Source of the DNA: Streptomyces netropsis
Lineage (GTDB): Bacteria > Actinomycetota > Actinomycetes > Streptomycetales > Streptomycetaceae
Assembly (NCBI RefSeq): GCF_014203545.1
Contig: NZ_JACHJG010000005.1
Coordinates: 383,726-447,725 of the forward strand
Reading direction: 5' to 3'
DNA: 64,000 nucleotides
In this document: positions 46,567 to 54,938 of the stretch, in pieces
Position numbering within the stretch: position 1 is the stretch's first letter
Layout: the number at the start of each line of letters is the position of its first letter
Program-made: the position numbers and the translations under genes
Notes under the pieces: model-generated
The model's input: the letters and a program-made list of their open reading frames with translations, nothing else
The model's database searches: none
Told to the model about the DNA's origin: nothing

Positions 46567-47694
46567 CTAAAGCTTGGCCGACCACGATCCGCGAGCCAGG
46601 TACGTTGAGCCATTCGGCTTGACGAAGACACGAGCTCCGCGCACCGGTAGTTCGCCATTGGCGAGCCAGTGGTCACGAACCGCATCGAGGGCGTCCCAGA
46701 GGCGGCGCGGCCCGCCTTGGTGGACGGTGGGCGAGTCCGTGCCGTGGGCGGTCGCGCGTGCCCAAGAGCCATCCGCGTGAGCCATGAGAGCCGTGCGGAA
46801 CCCGTCCACTTCTTCGAATTCGTGCTCGATCCCCGGCGTGGTGACGTCGAGCATCGAAGCGAGGTCCCACGCTTCCGTCACCTGGACGACGGGATACCTG
46901 CCGGTCGTGATGTCCTCGCCGTCATGGTCGCGAGCAGTGGCGAGCAACTCGGCGAGGCCCGGCGGGTAATCGGCCCCGCTGCGGGCGTGCATGAAGCCGG
47001 CCCGGTCCCATTCGACGCGCCCGGACGCGCTCCCGTCCTCATTCTTGTCGGCGGTGATGAGAAGGGAGGTACCGGCGATCGTGGTCACCAGCCGGCCGCC
47101 GGGGTTCAGCGCTACGAGCCAGCTCGCGGGGATCGGCCGGACGGCGACAGTGGCGACGATGCGGTCGAAGCTGCCGGGAAGCTCGCCGGTGGCGTCGACG
47201 GTTTCGAGGGTGGGGTGCAGGCCCAGTTCGCCGAGGCGTTCCCTTGCGGCCTCGACGAGGTACGGGTCGACATCCATGCTGGTGACCTGTTTGTCGCCGA
47301 GGCGGTGGCACGCGAGACAGTCGCCGTAGCCCGGTCCCGTGCCGATGTGCCCGAGCGTGTCCTTGTCGCCGATTCGGGCGTGTTGAAGCATCTGGATGTT
47401 GAGGCTGGGCAAGGTCGAGGAGGAGGTCGGCCGTCCGGTCGGCCGTTCGTCGCCGGTCGCGTGGTCGGCGTGCAAGAGGCCGACACTCGTGACGAGTGTC
47501 TGGTCGCTGTACGCGACGTCGAGCCATCGCTCTTCGTCCGCCATCCCGTCCTGCACCGACCAGCCATCGGGGCTGCGCTCCCACCACCGTTGGACGAGTG
47601 CGTGTCGTGGGGTTCGGGCTACGGGGGCGCGCCATCGCGACGCGCGGTGGGTGACGCGCTCGGCAAGCGCCACGGCGTGAGGCTCCCACTCCAT
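46567..47694 (-). CDS. PCMT-like methyltransferase (peptide-maturase type)
   Basis: 375 residues. The pattern resembles protein-L-isoaspartyl methyltransferase relatives found in peptide-maturation clusters: VARTPRHALVQRWW, YSDQTLVTSVG, PTSSSTLPSLNIQMLQHARIG, SAM motif I LGHIGTGPGYGDCLACHRLG (GTGPGYG, about 142-148), VTSMDVDPYLVEAARERL, FDRIVATVAVRPIPASWLVALNPGGRLVTTIAG. The C-terminal half carries DWRRAL-type repeats common to this group (VHQGGPRRLWDALDAVRDHWLANG). ATG 47694 has AGGAG seven bases upstream, overlapping the radical SAM stop, so the two are coupled. No ATP-grasp gene is nearby. Target unknown. Confidence 0.75.
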   Translation of the reverse strand: MEWEPHAVALAERVTHRASRWRAPVARTPRHALVQRWWERSPDGWSVQDGMADEERWLDVAYSDQTLVTSVGLLHADHATGDERPTGRPTSSSTLPSLNIQMLQHARIGDKDTLGHIGTGPGYGDCLACHRLGDKQVTSMDVDPYLVEAARERLGELGLHPTLETVDATGELPGSFDRIVATVAVRPIPASWLVALNPGGRLVTTIAGTSLLITADKNEDGSASGRVEWDRAGFMHARSGADYPPGLAELLATARDHDGEDITTGRYPVVQVTEAWDLASMLDVTTPGIEHEFEEVDGFRTALMAHADGSWARATAHGTDSPTVHQGGPRRLWDALDAVRDHWLANGELPVRGARVFVKPNGSTYLARGSWSAKL

Positions 47695-47704
47695 TGCGTT
47701 GCTC

Positions 47705-48595
47705 CTAATCTTCGTCGTCTTCTTCGTCGTCCGGGAATGATGGGGCGCAGGCCGGTGTGCTGGCGGGATCGCAGTCGTTGCTGTCGTCAGGTGTGCAGGC
47801 GTTGCGTGTGACGGGGATGCTCGCGGTGATCTGTGCCCACTTGTCGCCGGTGAGAACAGTGCTGAGTCCGTCCGTCTTCACGTTCCCGGCGAGCAAGTGC
47901 CGGGACAGAATGCATCCGTACACGTCTCCGTCAGGGGAGATCGCGGCCCGGTGGTGAAAGCAGCGCCCGCACAGCTCGTCGAGGCCTGGAGTGGGGACGT
48001 CAGGGTCGGCGGCGCGCCCGACCTTCCGCACGCGGTCGATCTTTGTGTGCTTCACACCAAGGGCGTGCAGTTCGGTCTTGGCCTCCCGGACGCGCTGGCT
48101 GGTGAGGACTTCGACAAGGCCGACGCGGAGAGGGATGCTGCGACGCACGGCTTCGATGATGTTTGACCGGGTGCGGACGTGGCTGCCCTTGGTCCGGGTG
48201 ATCTGATCATGCTGGACCGGATCGTCGCTGTAGTAGCTGGTTGCCAGACGGACGCCTTTGCGCTCGAACAGGCGCCAGAGGGCGGGGCGGATGATGGCGA
48301 GATTTGAGTAGATCTCGACGCCGAGTTTACGGTCGAGGGCGTAGGTCACGAGGGCGGGTAGATGGGGCGACAGTGTGGGTTCGCCACCGATGAACTGCAC
48401 CGCCGGGATCGCCAGTTCTGCGATGTCGTCGATGACCCTCTGCCAATCACTGAGGCCCATCGTTCCGTGGCTGACCTTCGGGCCCGACAGCGTGCAGCAG
48501 TGGCTGCACCCGTGATTGCAGAGCCCCGTGAGTTCGCACTCGACCGAATCGAGAACGACCCCAGTGGTTTGCTGTGCCTGCATTACAGAGGACAT
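47705..48595 (-). CDS. Radical SAM protein with SPASM-like Cys-rich C-terminus
   Basis: 296 residues. The 4Fe-4S motif CNHGCSHC (Cys26, Cys30, Cys33; CxxxCxxC) follows ECELTGL. VQFIGGEPTL provides the GGE SAM-binding motif. The second part has LCGRCFHHRAAISPDGDVYGCILSRHLLAGNV, a SPASM/twitch-type auxiliary cluster region, and a tail NACTPDDSNDCDPASTPAC with evenly spaced Cys before an acidic end. Such enzymes modify peptides or small proteins. ATG 48595 has AGGAGG seven bases upstream. Followed with 9 nt between by the methyltransferase gene. Confidence 0.87.
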   Translation of the reverse strand: MSSVMQAQQTTGVVLDSVECELTGLCNHGCSHCCTLSGPKVSHGTMGLSDWQRVIDDIAELAIPAVQFIGGEPTLSPHLPALVTYALDRKLGVEIYSNLAIIRPALWRLFERKGVRLATSYYSDDPVQHDQITRTKGSHVRTRSNIIEAVRRSIPLRVGLVEVLTSQRVREAKTELHALGVKHTKIDRVRKVGRAADPDVPTPGLDELCGRCFHHRAAISPDGDVYGCILSRHLLAGNVKTDGLSTVLTGDKWAQITASIPVTRNACTPDDSNDCDPASTPACAPSFPDDEEDDED

Positions 48596-48700
48596 GGCTG
48601 TACCTCCTGCGGCTGTGGCGGGCCCGGGTGGCCCGCCGGGTTGTGGTGGGGCCCTTCCAAGACGGGCCCGCGTGCCGTGCGGTGGTTCAGCTGCCGGGCA

Positions 48701-49042
48701 CTACGCGCATGTGCCTCGGCCGAGTGTTTGGCCTGTCCTGGCTGGGCATATCGCGCCGCACTCGCCCGCGTCAACGAGGCCCGGTGAGGACAGGGGCGTC
48801 GGGAGGTAGTCCGGCGGCATCCACACCGCGCGGTACTCGGTGAAACGGCGGACGGGGCAGTGGGGGCACTGTTCTACACCGTCGTCACTACGTACCCACC
48901 CGACAGGGTGTCGGCACTGCCCGGCGGTGCGGCTGAACACAGACCTTGAGGTGGGTATCCGGGCCGTCGCAGGAGGTACACCCGCGTGGTCCCATACGGA
49001 GCGCATGGTCAGCACCGTTCCGGACGGGCCGGTCAGTGCCAC
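48701..49042 (-). CDS. Small Cys/His-rich protein, unknown family
   Basis: 113 residues: VALTGPSGTVLTMRSVWDHAG, then GQCRHPVGWVRSDDGVEQCPHCPVRRFTEYRAVWMPPDYLP. C-x-H and C-x2-C suggest a zinc ribbon around residues 48-66, and two further Cys lie near the end. I do not recognise a family. GTG 49042 has GGAG five bases upstream and overlaps the HATPase gene by 10 nt, so the two are coupled. It sits 105 nt before the radical SAM gene; a candidate partner or substrate of it. Confidence 0.6.
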   Translation of the reverse strand: MALTGPSGTVLTMRSVWDHAGVPPATARIPTSRSVFSRTAGQCRHPVGWVRSDDGVEQCPHCPVRRFTEYRAVWMPPDYLPTPLSSPGLVDAGECGAICPARTGQTLGRGTCA

Positions 49043-49473
49043 GTGAGCTCCGCCCAAACGGTCTTTCCGAGCGGCCGGTCATCGACTCCCCAGATTTCGG
49101 CGAGATGTTCCACGATGAACATGCCGCGCCCTCGCTGCCGTTCTTCTGACTCCGGTTTGAAGCGCGGCCGACGACGGGTGGGGTCGTGCACCTCGACGCG
49201 CACGCGGTTCGCCGAGGCCGAGATGGTCAGGGCGACTCTGTCCCCGGGCTCGGTGCCGTATCGGAAGGAGTTGGTCACCAACTCGGAGACGACCAGTTGC
49301 ACATCGGCTACGTGGGCCGGGGCGATACCGGGTGCGTCGCGTTCAATGATCTCGAGGGCGTAGCCACGGGCCGCGCCAACCGATTCAGGGGCGCTCGGGA
49401 ACGTGGTGTGCGAAGGCGGACCCACCGACGGACGGCGGGGGGACTGGGCCAACGGGCTCGGATACATGAACAC
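49033..49473 (-). CDS. ATP-binding protein, RsbW/anti-sigma-like HATPase
   Basis: 146 residues. GHKL ATPase fold: VGAARGYALEIIERDAPGIAPAHVADVQLVVSELVTNSFRYG (N box), VRVEVHDPTRRRPRF (G1), RGRGMFIVEHLAEIWGV (G2). These proteins are kinases of the anti-sigma-factor type and are abundant in Streptomyces beside Xre/DUF397 genes. GTG 49473 has AAGGGG nine bases upstream. It is the first gene of the minus-strand operon and is divergent from the Xre gene. Partner unknown. Confidence 0.9.
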   Translation of the reverse strand: MFMYPSPLAQSPRRPSVGPPSHTTFPSAPESVGAARGYALEIIERDAPGIAPAHVADVQLVVSELVTNSFRYGTEPGDRVALTISASANRVRVEVHDPTRRRPRFKPESEERQRGRGMFIVEHLAEIWGVDDRPLGKTVWAELTWH

Positions 49474-49714
49474 CGTGCAAATCCCCTTACGGGCAGTGTC
49501 GACCAGCGCCGATCCATGTCACGGCAGTGATCGCACGATGACGTTTCGTAGTTTCAGGGTGCTCTCACTACTGCATCACCGCAAGCGTTTCTCACGTAAG
49601 AGTGAGAATTTGCAGGGACCTCTAAGGGTGACGGCGAACAAATGATCAGCACAGATGACATGGCCAGAGGGCAGGCGGCAGACTGGCAGCCAGAACGCAA
49701 TGACGGAGGGTCAC

Positions 49715-50575
49715 GTGAGCACACCAACAGTGCGTCGTCGCAGGCTGGGGGCGAAGTTGCGCGCGCTCCGCGACGTCTTGGGGCTCACCCTCGAAGAGGT
49801 TGCGGAGAAGTCCGCAGGCAAGATCACGGTAGCCAAGCTGTCCCGCTTGGAGACGGCTCGCACCGCGGCAAAGCCCGACGATGTCGAGATGCTCCTCAGT
49901 CTGTACGGCGTTGACGACCCGGAGCTTCAAGCGGCGCTGCTGGCCCTCGCGAGCGAAGGTGCGCGGCGCGGTTGGTGGCACTCGTACCGTGGGGTCCTGT
50001 CGCCGGTCTACGAGGATCTGATCTCTCTCGAAGCCGATGCGGCGTCGGCGCGGTCGTGGCAGATGGGCGCCATTCCGGGCCTGCTCCAGACCGCCGAGTA
50101 CGCTCGCGAGATCATCACCACCACAGCCATGTCGGCTGCGGTTGAAGAACGGGTAGACGCGTTGGTCGAGGTTCGGCTTGCGCGCCAGGCGGTGCTCACG
50201 TCACGGGAGCGGCCTCTCGATCTGTGCGTGATCATCGCCGAGAACGCGCTTCACACGCGGTGCCTGGGCGAGGGAGTAATGCACGACCAGCTCACGCGCT
50301 TGCACACGCTGAGTCGGCGACCCAACATCACTATTCAAGTGATGCCGCCGGACGCCCCGCCCCACGTCGGGCAGATGGGGTCGTTCTCGATCCTTGGGTT
50401 CAACGGTCACGCCGACCTCGACGTCGTCCACGTGGAAAGCCTGACCTCGGCGCTCTACGTCGAGGACGGCGAACAGGTCGGCGTCTACCAGGACGCGTTC
50501 GATCGGTTGCGCGCCGCTGCGCTTCCGGCTGAAGCGTCCGCTGACCGCATCGCAGAGATAAGGAAGCTGGCATGA
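49715..50575 (+). CDS. Xre-family regulator with DUF5753 domain
   Basis: 286 residues. N-terminal HTH_31/Xre domain (LGAKLRALRDVLGLTLEEVAEKSAGKITVAKLSRLETARTAAKPDDVEMLLSLY, about 10-65), then the DUF5753 effector part (WWHSYRGVLSPVYEDLISLEADAASARSWQMGAIPGLLQTAEYAREI, AENALHTRCLG, ITIQVMPPDAPPHVGQMGSFSIL). GTG 49715 has GGAGGG four bases upstream; ATG 49700 is an alternative. Its stop overlaps the DUF397 start as ATGA. Such pairs (BldB-like context) regulate development, antibiotics or stress in Streptomyces. Probably controls the divergent operon. Confidence 0.93.
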   Translation: MSTPTVRRRRLGAKLRALRDVLGLTLEEVAEKSAGKITVAKLSRLETARTAAKPDDVEMLLSLYGVDDPELQAALLALASEGARRGWWHSYRGVLSPVYEDLISLEADAASARSWQMGAIPGLLQTAEYAREIITTTAMSAAVEERVDALVEVRLARQAVLTSRERPLDLCVIIAENALHTRCLGEGVMHDQLTRLHTLSRRPNITIQVMPPDAPPHVGQMGSFSILGFNGHADLDVVHVESLTSALYVEDGEQVGVYQDAFDRLRAAALPAEASADRIAEIRKLA

Positions 50576-50784
50576 GCCACATAGACGATGCCTCGACTCT
50601 CCCCGTGAGCTGGTGGAAATCGACGGCATCCGGCGCGGTGTCCGACTGCGTCGAGTTCGGCATCGTCGACGAGCGGGTCGTCGCGGTCCGGGACAGCAAG
50701 AACCCGACGGGGCCGGCCCTGCTGCTGAGCTTCGGGCAGGTGCACGGCCTTGTCGCGGCGGTTCGCGACGGCAGATTCGAGTAA
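50572..50784 (+). CDS. DUF397 protein
   Basis: 70 residues: SWWKSTASGAVSDCVEFGIVDERVVAVRDSKNPTGPALLLSFGQVHGLVAAVRDGRFE, the full DUF397 pattern (WxKSxxS, DCVE, VAVRDSKNPxGPALLF). It partners the upstream Xre protein with ATGA coupling. In related pairs the small protein modulates the regulator. Confidence 0.95.
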   Translation: MSHIDDASTLPVSWWKSTASGAVSDCVEFGIVDERVVAVRDSKNPTGPALLLSFGQVHGLVAAVRDGRFE

Positions 50785-50808
50785 GGGCGCGATTGCTCCT
50801 GAACGGCA

Positions 50809-50927
50809 CGAGTGGCCCACCCCCGCGGGATTCGGGGGCGGCCACTCGCTGTGCGGAGGAGGCGCTACCGATCGGTGGCCCGATACGGCAGCAGGGCCCG
50901 GACCGCGCGTCGCGGTCCGGGCCCTGC
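50809..50927. terminator. Two hairpins between DUF397 and DUF6243
   Basis: First hairpin: CGAGTGGCC/GGCCACTCG (50809-50817, 50840-50848) with an inner CCCCCG/CGGGGG. Second hairpin: perfect 17-bp arms at 50891-50907 and 50911-50927 with loop CGT. They separate the convergent genes. Confidence 0.85.
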
Positions 50928-50959
50928 CCCGTGCGGTGCCGCCCTGCGGCGGCGGTGCG

Positions 50960-51187
50960 TCAGCTCTGTGCGGTGTCGTCGCCGGTGTCGTCGCCCGCCT
51001 GCCCGGCGCTCTCGGCTGCGGCTGCCTTCTCGCGCATCTTGCGCACCAGCTCCGCCTTCTGGTCGGCCGCACCCCGGCGGTCGAGGTTGCGGTGCGGACC
51101 GTTGTTCTGCCGTTCGGCGCGGGACTGCCTCTTGCGCTGGCCGCCGCCCTGGCCCACGGGGTTGTTGATGTTCTTGCTCACGGTCAC
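50960..51187 (-). CDS. DUF6243 small protein
   Basis: 75 residues: MTVSKNINNPVGQGGGQRKRQSRAERQNNGPHRNLDRRGAADQKAELVRKMREKAAAA in parts, the conserved Streptomyces DUF6243 pattern: a basic, Gly/Gln-rich start, one helix, an acidic end. Unknown function, probably cytoplasmic. GTG 51187 has GGGAG five bases upstream; GTG 51181 is an alternative. Confidence 0.85.
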   Translation of the reverse strand: MTVSKNINNPVGQGGGQRKRQSRAERQNNGPHRNLDRRGAADQKAELVRKMREKAAAAESAGQAGDDTGDDTAQS

Positions 51188-51568
51188 GGGTTCTCCCGGT
51201 AATGATGGTGAAGTGATCTACGGATTCATCGGTGGGGGACGGGCGGCGACGTCGAAGGACGTCAGCAGGGGCCCATCACGCTCTCACTCGTAAATCGGCG
51301 CCTGGAAGAACATGACAAAGACGTTACCCGGTTCCGTCGGCCCCGCGCACCAGCCTTTTCGCCTCCCAGGGCGTTGTCGTGGCCGTGGGTGAGGTCGCCC
51401 CCGGCAAGGGGGGCCAGGGGGCGGTTCACGTGGGCTGTACGTCCGGATCCTGTGCGTGCGCGGAGACTGCCGGCTTTTGTTCACCCCCCGGCGCGGGGTC
51501 AGGGGCGCCCCGGTGGGTGCCTGGAGCGCCGAGCGGGGGGCTCCGAAGGCCCTCCGCGAAAAAGGTTC

Positions 51569-51582
51569 GTGAAATCCTTCAC
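51569..51582. promoter_or_regulatory. Rex-like palindrome upstream of ndh (distal)
   Basis: GTGAAATCCTTCAC is a perfect inverted repeat with a 4-nt centre. With its flanks it matches the Rex box TGTGAA-N4-TTCACA at nearly all bases. Rex senses NADH/NAD+, so a site near an NADH dehydrogenase gene makes sense, though it is 320 nt away. Confidence 0.5.
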
Positions 51583-51850
51583 ATGAAAAAGTGGCTCGAC
51601 GGGCACCCACAGGGGCCTTCCGGCCCCCTTTCGGGGCCCGACAGGCCCTGGCGGCCGCAAACAGTCCGGTTTCATGCGGGTTAAAGGAACGTTTATGCAC
51701 GCGGTCCCGTGCCACTGGTCCAGCCGCCGCGAAGGACGCAAGGCCAGTTCAGCAGGGGTGAACAACGGACGCGACCGAAGAGTGGTTCCCTTACGGGAGT
51801 ATGGCGTGGGTCACGAGGGCGGCGGAGTGTAGCAGATGGACCCTCAGACC

Positions 51851-51868
51851 TTGTGAAGGGGCTCACGA
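51851..51868. promoter_or_regulatory. Rex/Crp-like palindrome at the ndh promoter
   Basis: TTGTGA-AGGGGC-TCACGA differs from a perfect palindrome by one base and lies at about the -35 region of the predicted ndh start. The spacing fits both Rex and Crp (TGTGA-N6-TCACA), so the regulator cannot be told from sequence alone. Confidence 0.5.
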
Positions 51869-51889
51869 GCACCCCTCCCGAGAGTGCTG

Positions 51890-51895
51890 GATACT
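51890..51895 (+). promoter_or_regulatory. -10 element giving a leaderless ndh message
   Basis: GATACT ends 6 nt before the ATG, with no ribosome site between, so transcription would begin at or next to the start codon. Confidence 0.45.
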
Positions 51896-51901
51896 CGAAA
51901 C

Positions 51902-53281
51902 ATGAGCACCACGGAGCGTCCACGGATCCTCGTAGTAGGCGGTGGGTACGTCGGCCTGTACGCGGCGCGCCGCATCCTTAAGAAGATGCGGTACGCGGAG
52001 GCGACCGTCACGGTCGTCGACCCGCGCTCGTACATGACCTACCAGCCCTTCCTGCCCGAAGCAGCTGCCGGCAGCATCTCCCCCCGCCACGTCGTGGTGC
52101 CGCTGCGACGCGTGCTCCCCAAGGCGGAGGTCCTCACCGGCCGCGTCACCACGATCGACCATGACCGGAAGGTCGCCACCGTCGCGCCGCTCGTCGGCGA
52201 GGCGTACGAGCTGCCCTTCGATTACCTGGTCATCGCGCTCGGCGCCGTCTCCCGTACCTTCCCGATCCCCGGCCTCGCCGAGAACGGCATCGGCATGAAG
52301 GGCATCGAGGAGGCCATCGGCCTGCGCAACCACGTCCTCGAGCAGCTCGACAAGGCTGACTCCACGACCGACGAGGAGATCCGCCGCAAGGCGCTGACCT
52401 TCGTCTTCATCGGCGGTGGCTTCGCGGGCGCGGAGACCATCGGTGAGGTCGAGGACATGGCGCGCGACGCCGCCAAGTACTACCCGACCGTCAAGCGCGA
52501 GGACATGCGTTTCGTCCTCGTCGACGCCGCCGACAAGATCCTTCCCGAGGTCGGCCCGAAGCTCGGCGAGTACGGCAAGAAGCACCTGGCGAGCCGCGGC
52601 ATCGAGATCCACCTCTCGACGTCCATGGACTCCTGCATCGACGGCCACGTCGTGCTGAAGAACGGCCTCGAGGTCGACTCCAACACGATCGTGTGGACCG
52701 CGGGCGTCAAGCCCAACCCGGCGCTGGCCCGCTTCGGCCTGCCGCTCGGTCCGCGCGGCCACGTCGACACCTCCGAGACCCTCCAGGTCCAGGGCACCGA
52801 CTACGTCTGGGCCGCGGGCGACAACGCCCAGGTTCCGGACATGGTCGGCCGCAACGCCGGCAACCCGAACGCCTGGTGCCCGCCGAACGCCCAGCACGCG
52901 CTGCGTCAGGCGAAGGTCCTCGGCGACAACGTGATCTCCGGCATGCGCGGCTTCCCGCAGAAGACGTACTCGCACGCCAACAAGGGCGCCGTCGCGGGCC
53001 TCGGCCTGCACAAGGGCGTCGCGATGATCGTCATGGGCAAGATGAAGATCAAGCTCAAGGGCCGTCTCGCCTGGTACATGCACCGTGGCTACCACGGCAT
53101 GGCGATGCCGACCTTCAACCGGAAGATCCGCGTCCTGGCCGACTGGACGCTGGGCATGTTCCTCAAGCGCGAGGTCGTCTCGCTCGGTGCCATGGAGAAC
53201 CCCCGCGAGGAGTTCTACGAGGCGGCCAAGCCGGCCCCGCAGGCCAAGAAGGCCGACGCGGAGAAGGCCAAGGCCTCCTAG
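51902..53281 (+). CDS. ndh: Type II NADH dehydrogenase
   Basis: 459 residues. Single-subunit, non-proton-pumping NADH:quinone oxidoreductase at the membrane surface. FAD-binding Rossmann motif ILVVGGGYVGLYAARRI (9-25), YLVIALGAVSRTFPIPGL, NAD-binding motif FVFIGGGFAGAETIGE, VWTAGVKPNP, YVWAAGDNAQVPD (FAD), and the C-terminal region with an amphipathic membrane-anchoring segment (WTLGMFLKREVVSLG). ATG 51902 fits the domain start and has no ribosome site, but a close -10. Likely under redox control through the Rex-like sites. Confidence 0.95.
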   Translation: MSTTERPRILVVGGGYVGLYAARRILKKMRYAEATVTVVDPRSYMTYQPFLPEAAAGSISPRHVVVPLRRVLPKAEVLTGRVTTIDHDRKVATVAPLVGEAYELPFDYLVIALGAVSRTFPIPGLAENGIGMKGIEEAIGLRNHVLEQLDKADSTTDEEIRRKALTFVFIGGGFAGAETIGEVEDMARDAAKYYPTVKREDMRFVLVDAADKILPEVGPKLGEYGKKHLASRGIEIHLSTSMDSCIDGHVVLKNGLEVDSNTIVWTAGVKPNPALARFGLPLGPRGHVDTSETLQVQGTDYVWAAGDNAQVPDMVGRNAGNPNAWCPPNAQHALRQAKVLGDNVISGMRGFPQKTYSHANKGAVAGLGLHKGVAMIVMGKMKIKLKGRLAWYMHRGYHGMAMPTFNRKIRVLADWTLGMFLKREVVSLGAMENPREEFYEAAKPAPQAKKADAEKAKAS

Positions 53282-53302
53282 CGTCAAGCCGCAGCACGTA
53301 GT

Positions 53303-53342
53303 CCGAAGGGCGTCCATCTTCCGTGGGGTGGGCGCCCTTCGG
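53303..53342 (+). terminator. ndh terminator
   Basis: CCGAAGGGCG (53303-53312) and CGCCCTTCGG (53333-53342), perfect 10-bp arms. Confidence 0.75.
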
Positions 53343-53459
53343 CATGTTTAGCGGCAGGGGAGTTGACCAAGTCTCAGGGGACGGGAGTACAGCGCGACCC
53401 GTAGGTGTTTAGGTGTCAGATGAATCTTTTCCTGGCGCTTCATCACGGAGGTGTGCGAC

Positions 53460-54776
53460 ATGGCCGACGCCGCTGGACGGCTCACCGCGCTCGCGGAGCA
53501 GGTACTGGGAGCCCCGCTCCCGGTGCGGCTCCGCGCCTGGGACCGCAGCGAGTCCGGCCCTCCGGGGACCCCGGTCCTGGTCATCCGCCGTCGTCGGGCC
53601 CTGCGCAGGCTGCTGTGGAAGCCGGGCGAGCTGGGCCTGGCCCGCGCCTGGGTCGCCGGTGACCTCGACGTCGACGGCGATCTCTACGAAGCCCTCGACC
53701 TGCTCTCCGGCTCCCTCTGGGAGCGCGGCGAGGACACCACCCGCACCTCGGGCCTCACCGCCCTGCTGAGCGCCCTGCGCGACCCGGGAACGCGCGCCGC
53801 GGGCATCGAGCTGATCAAGATCGCCGGGCCCGGGCTGCCGCCGACGCCGCCGCCCGAGGAGGCGGCCCGCACCCGCGGCGGCCGGCTGCACACCCCGCGC
53901 CGCGACAAGGCGGCCATCAGCCACCACTACGACGTGGGCAACACCTTCTACGAGCGGGTCCTCGGCCCCTCGATGGTCTACTCCTGCGCCTATTGGGAGA
54001 GCCCCGGCTCCACCCTCGAAGAGGCCCAGCGGGCCAAGCTCGACCTCGTCTGCCGCAAGCTGGCCCTCGAACCCGGACAGCGCCTCCTGGACGTCGGCTG
54101 CGGCTGGGGCTCGATGGTGCTGCACGCCGCCCGCGAGTACGGGGTGAGCGCGGTGGGCATCACGCTCTCCGAGGAGCAGGCCGCGTACGCCCGCAAGCGG
54201 ATCGCCGAGGCCGGGCTGGCGGACCGCGTCGAGGTACGGGTCCAGGACTACCGCGAGACCTTCGACGGTCCCTTCGACGCCATTTCCTCCATCGGCATGG
54301 CCGAGCACGTCGGCTCCGCGCGCTACGCCGAGTACGCCGCCGAGTTGTACGGGCTGCTGAAGCCCGGCGGCCGGCTGCTCAACCACCAGATCGCCCGCCG
54401 GCCGCTGACGGACGAGGGGGCCTACGAGGTCGACGAGTTCATCGACCGCTACGTCTTCCCCGACGGTGAGCTGGCGCCCGTCGGCCGGACCGTCGGACAA
54501 CTGGAGCGGGCCGGGTTCGAGGTCCGCGACGTGGAGGCGCTGCGCGAGCACTACGCCCTGACGCTGCGCCGCTGGGTGGCCAATCTGGAGACCCACTGGG
54601 ACGAGGCCGTCCGGCTCGGTTCGCCCGGTCGCGCCCGTGTCTGGCGTCTCTACATGGCCGCGTCCGCGCTGTCCTTCGAGCGCAACCGGATAGGGGTCAA
54701 CCAGGTGCTGGCGGTCCGTACGCCCGAATCCGGCGCGTCGGGGCTGCCGCTGCGGACCCGGGAGTGGCGGGGCTGA
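53460..54776 (+). CDS. Cyclopropane-fatty-acyl-phospholipid synthase family protein
   Basis: 438 residues. SAM-dependent enzyme that adds a methylene bridge (or methyl) to an unsaturated acyl chain of phospholipids. Features: DKAAISHHYDVGNTFYERVLGPSMVYSCAYWE (phospholipid/active-site lid), SAM motif LLDVGCGWGSMVLHAAREYGV, VEVRVQDYRETFDGPFDAISSIGMAEHVG (catalytic Glu region), and the C-terminal HYALTLRRWVANLE signature. The N-terminal 150 residues carry the family's lipid-binding domain. ATG 53460 has GGAGG eight bases upstream. It may act on the products of the desaturase. Confidence 0.9.
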   Translation: MADAAGRLTALAEQVLGAPLPVRLRAWDRSESGPPGTPVLVIRRRRALRRLLWKPGELGLARAWVAGDLDVDGDLYEALDLLSGSLWERGEDTTRTSGLTALLSALRDPGTRAAGIELIKIAGPGLPPTPPPEEAARTRGGRLHTPRRDKAAISHHYDVGNTFYERVLGPSMVYSCAYWESPGSTLEEAQRAKLDLVCRKLALEPGQRLLDVGCGWGSMVLHAAREYGVSAVGITLSEEQAAYARKRIAEAGLADRVEVRVQDYRETFDGPFDAISSIGMAEHVGSARYAEYAAELYGLLKPGGRLLNHQIARRPLTDEGAYEVDEFIDRYVFPDGELAPVGRTVGQLERAGFEVRDVEALREHYALTLRRWVANLETHWDEAVRLGSPGRARVWRLYMAASALSFERNRIGVNQVLAVRTPESGASGLPLRTREWRG

Positions 54777-54845
54777 ACCCGGACGAAGAAGGTCCGCTCC
54801 GTACGGAGAAGGCCCGGCCCGTACGGAGGAGGCCGGCGTACGAAG

Positions 54846-54931
54846 AAGGCCCGGTCCGCGCGACGGGAGGTCGCGCGGGCCGGGCCTTGTCCACGGGCGT
54901 CGCGGTCGGATTCGGGCCGACCGCGACGCCC
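54846..54931. terminator. Two hairpins between convergent genes
   Basis: First: 19-bp arms at 54846-54864 and 54870-54888 (one G-U). Second: perfect 15-bp arms at 54895-54909 and 54917-54931. The stretch before them (54782-54860) contains three imperfect CGTACGGAG-AAGGCC units. Confidence 0.85.
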
Positions 54932-54938
54932 GCGTCCG

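Larger units (their letters stand above)
51188..51901. other. 714-nt non-coding region upstream of ndh
   Basis: No convincing gene on either strand. It contains a palindrome GTGAA-ATCC-TTCAC (51569-51582) that fits the Rex operator core, A/T-rich patches at 51560-51600 and 51660-51700, and a second TGTGA-N6-TCACG site at 51852-51867 beside the ndh promoter. The length suggests a long leader, a small RNA, or remnants of the insertion boundary. Confidence 0.6.

Noticed and set aside
51284-51715. Open frames on both strands in the gap before ndh
   Set aside because: No ribosome sites, no domains and poor codon bias.
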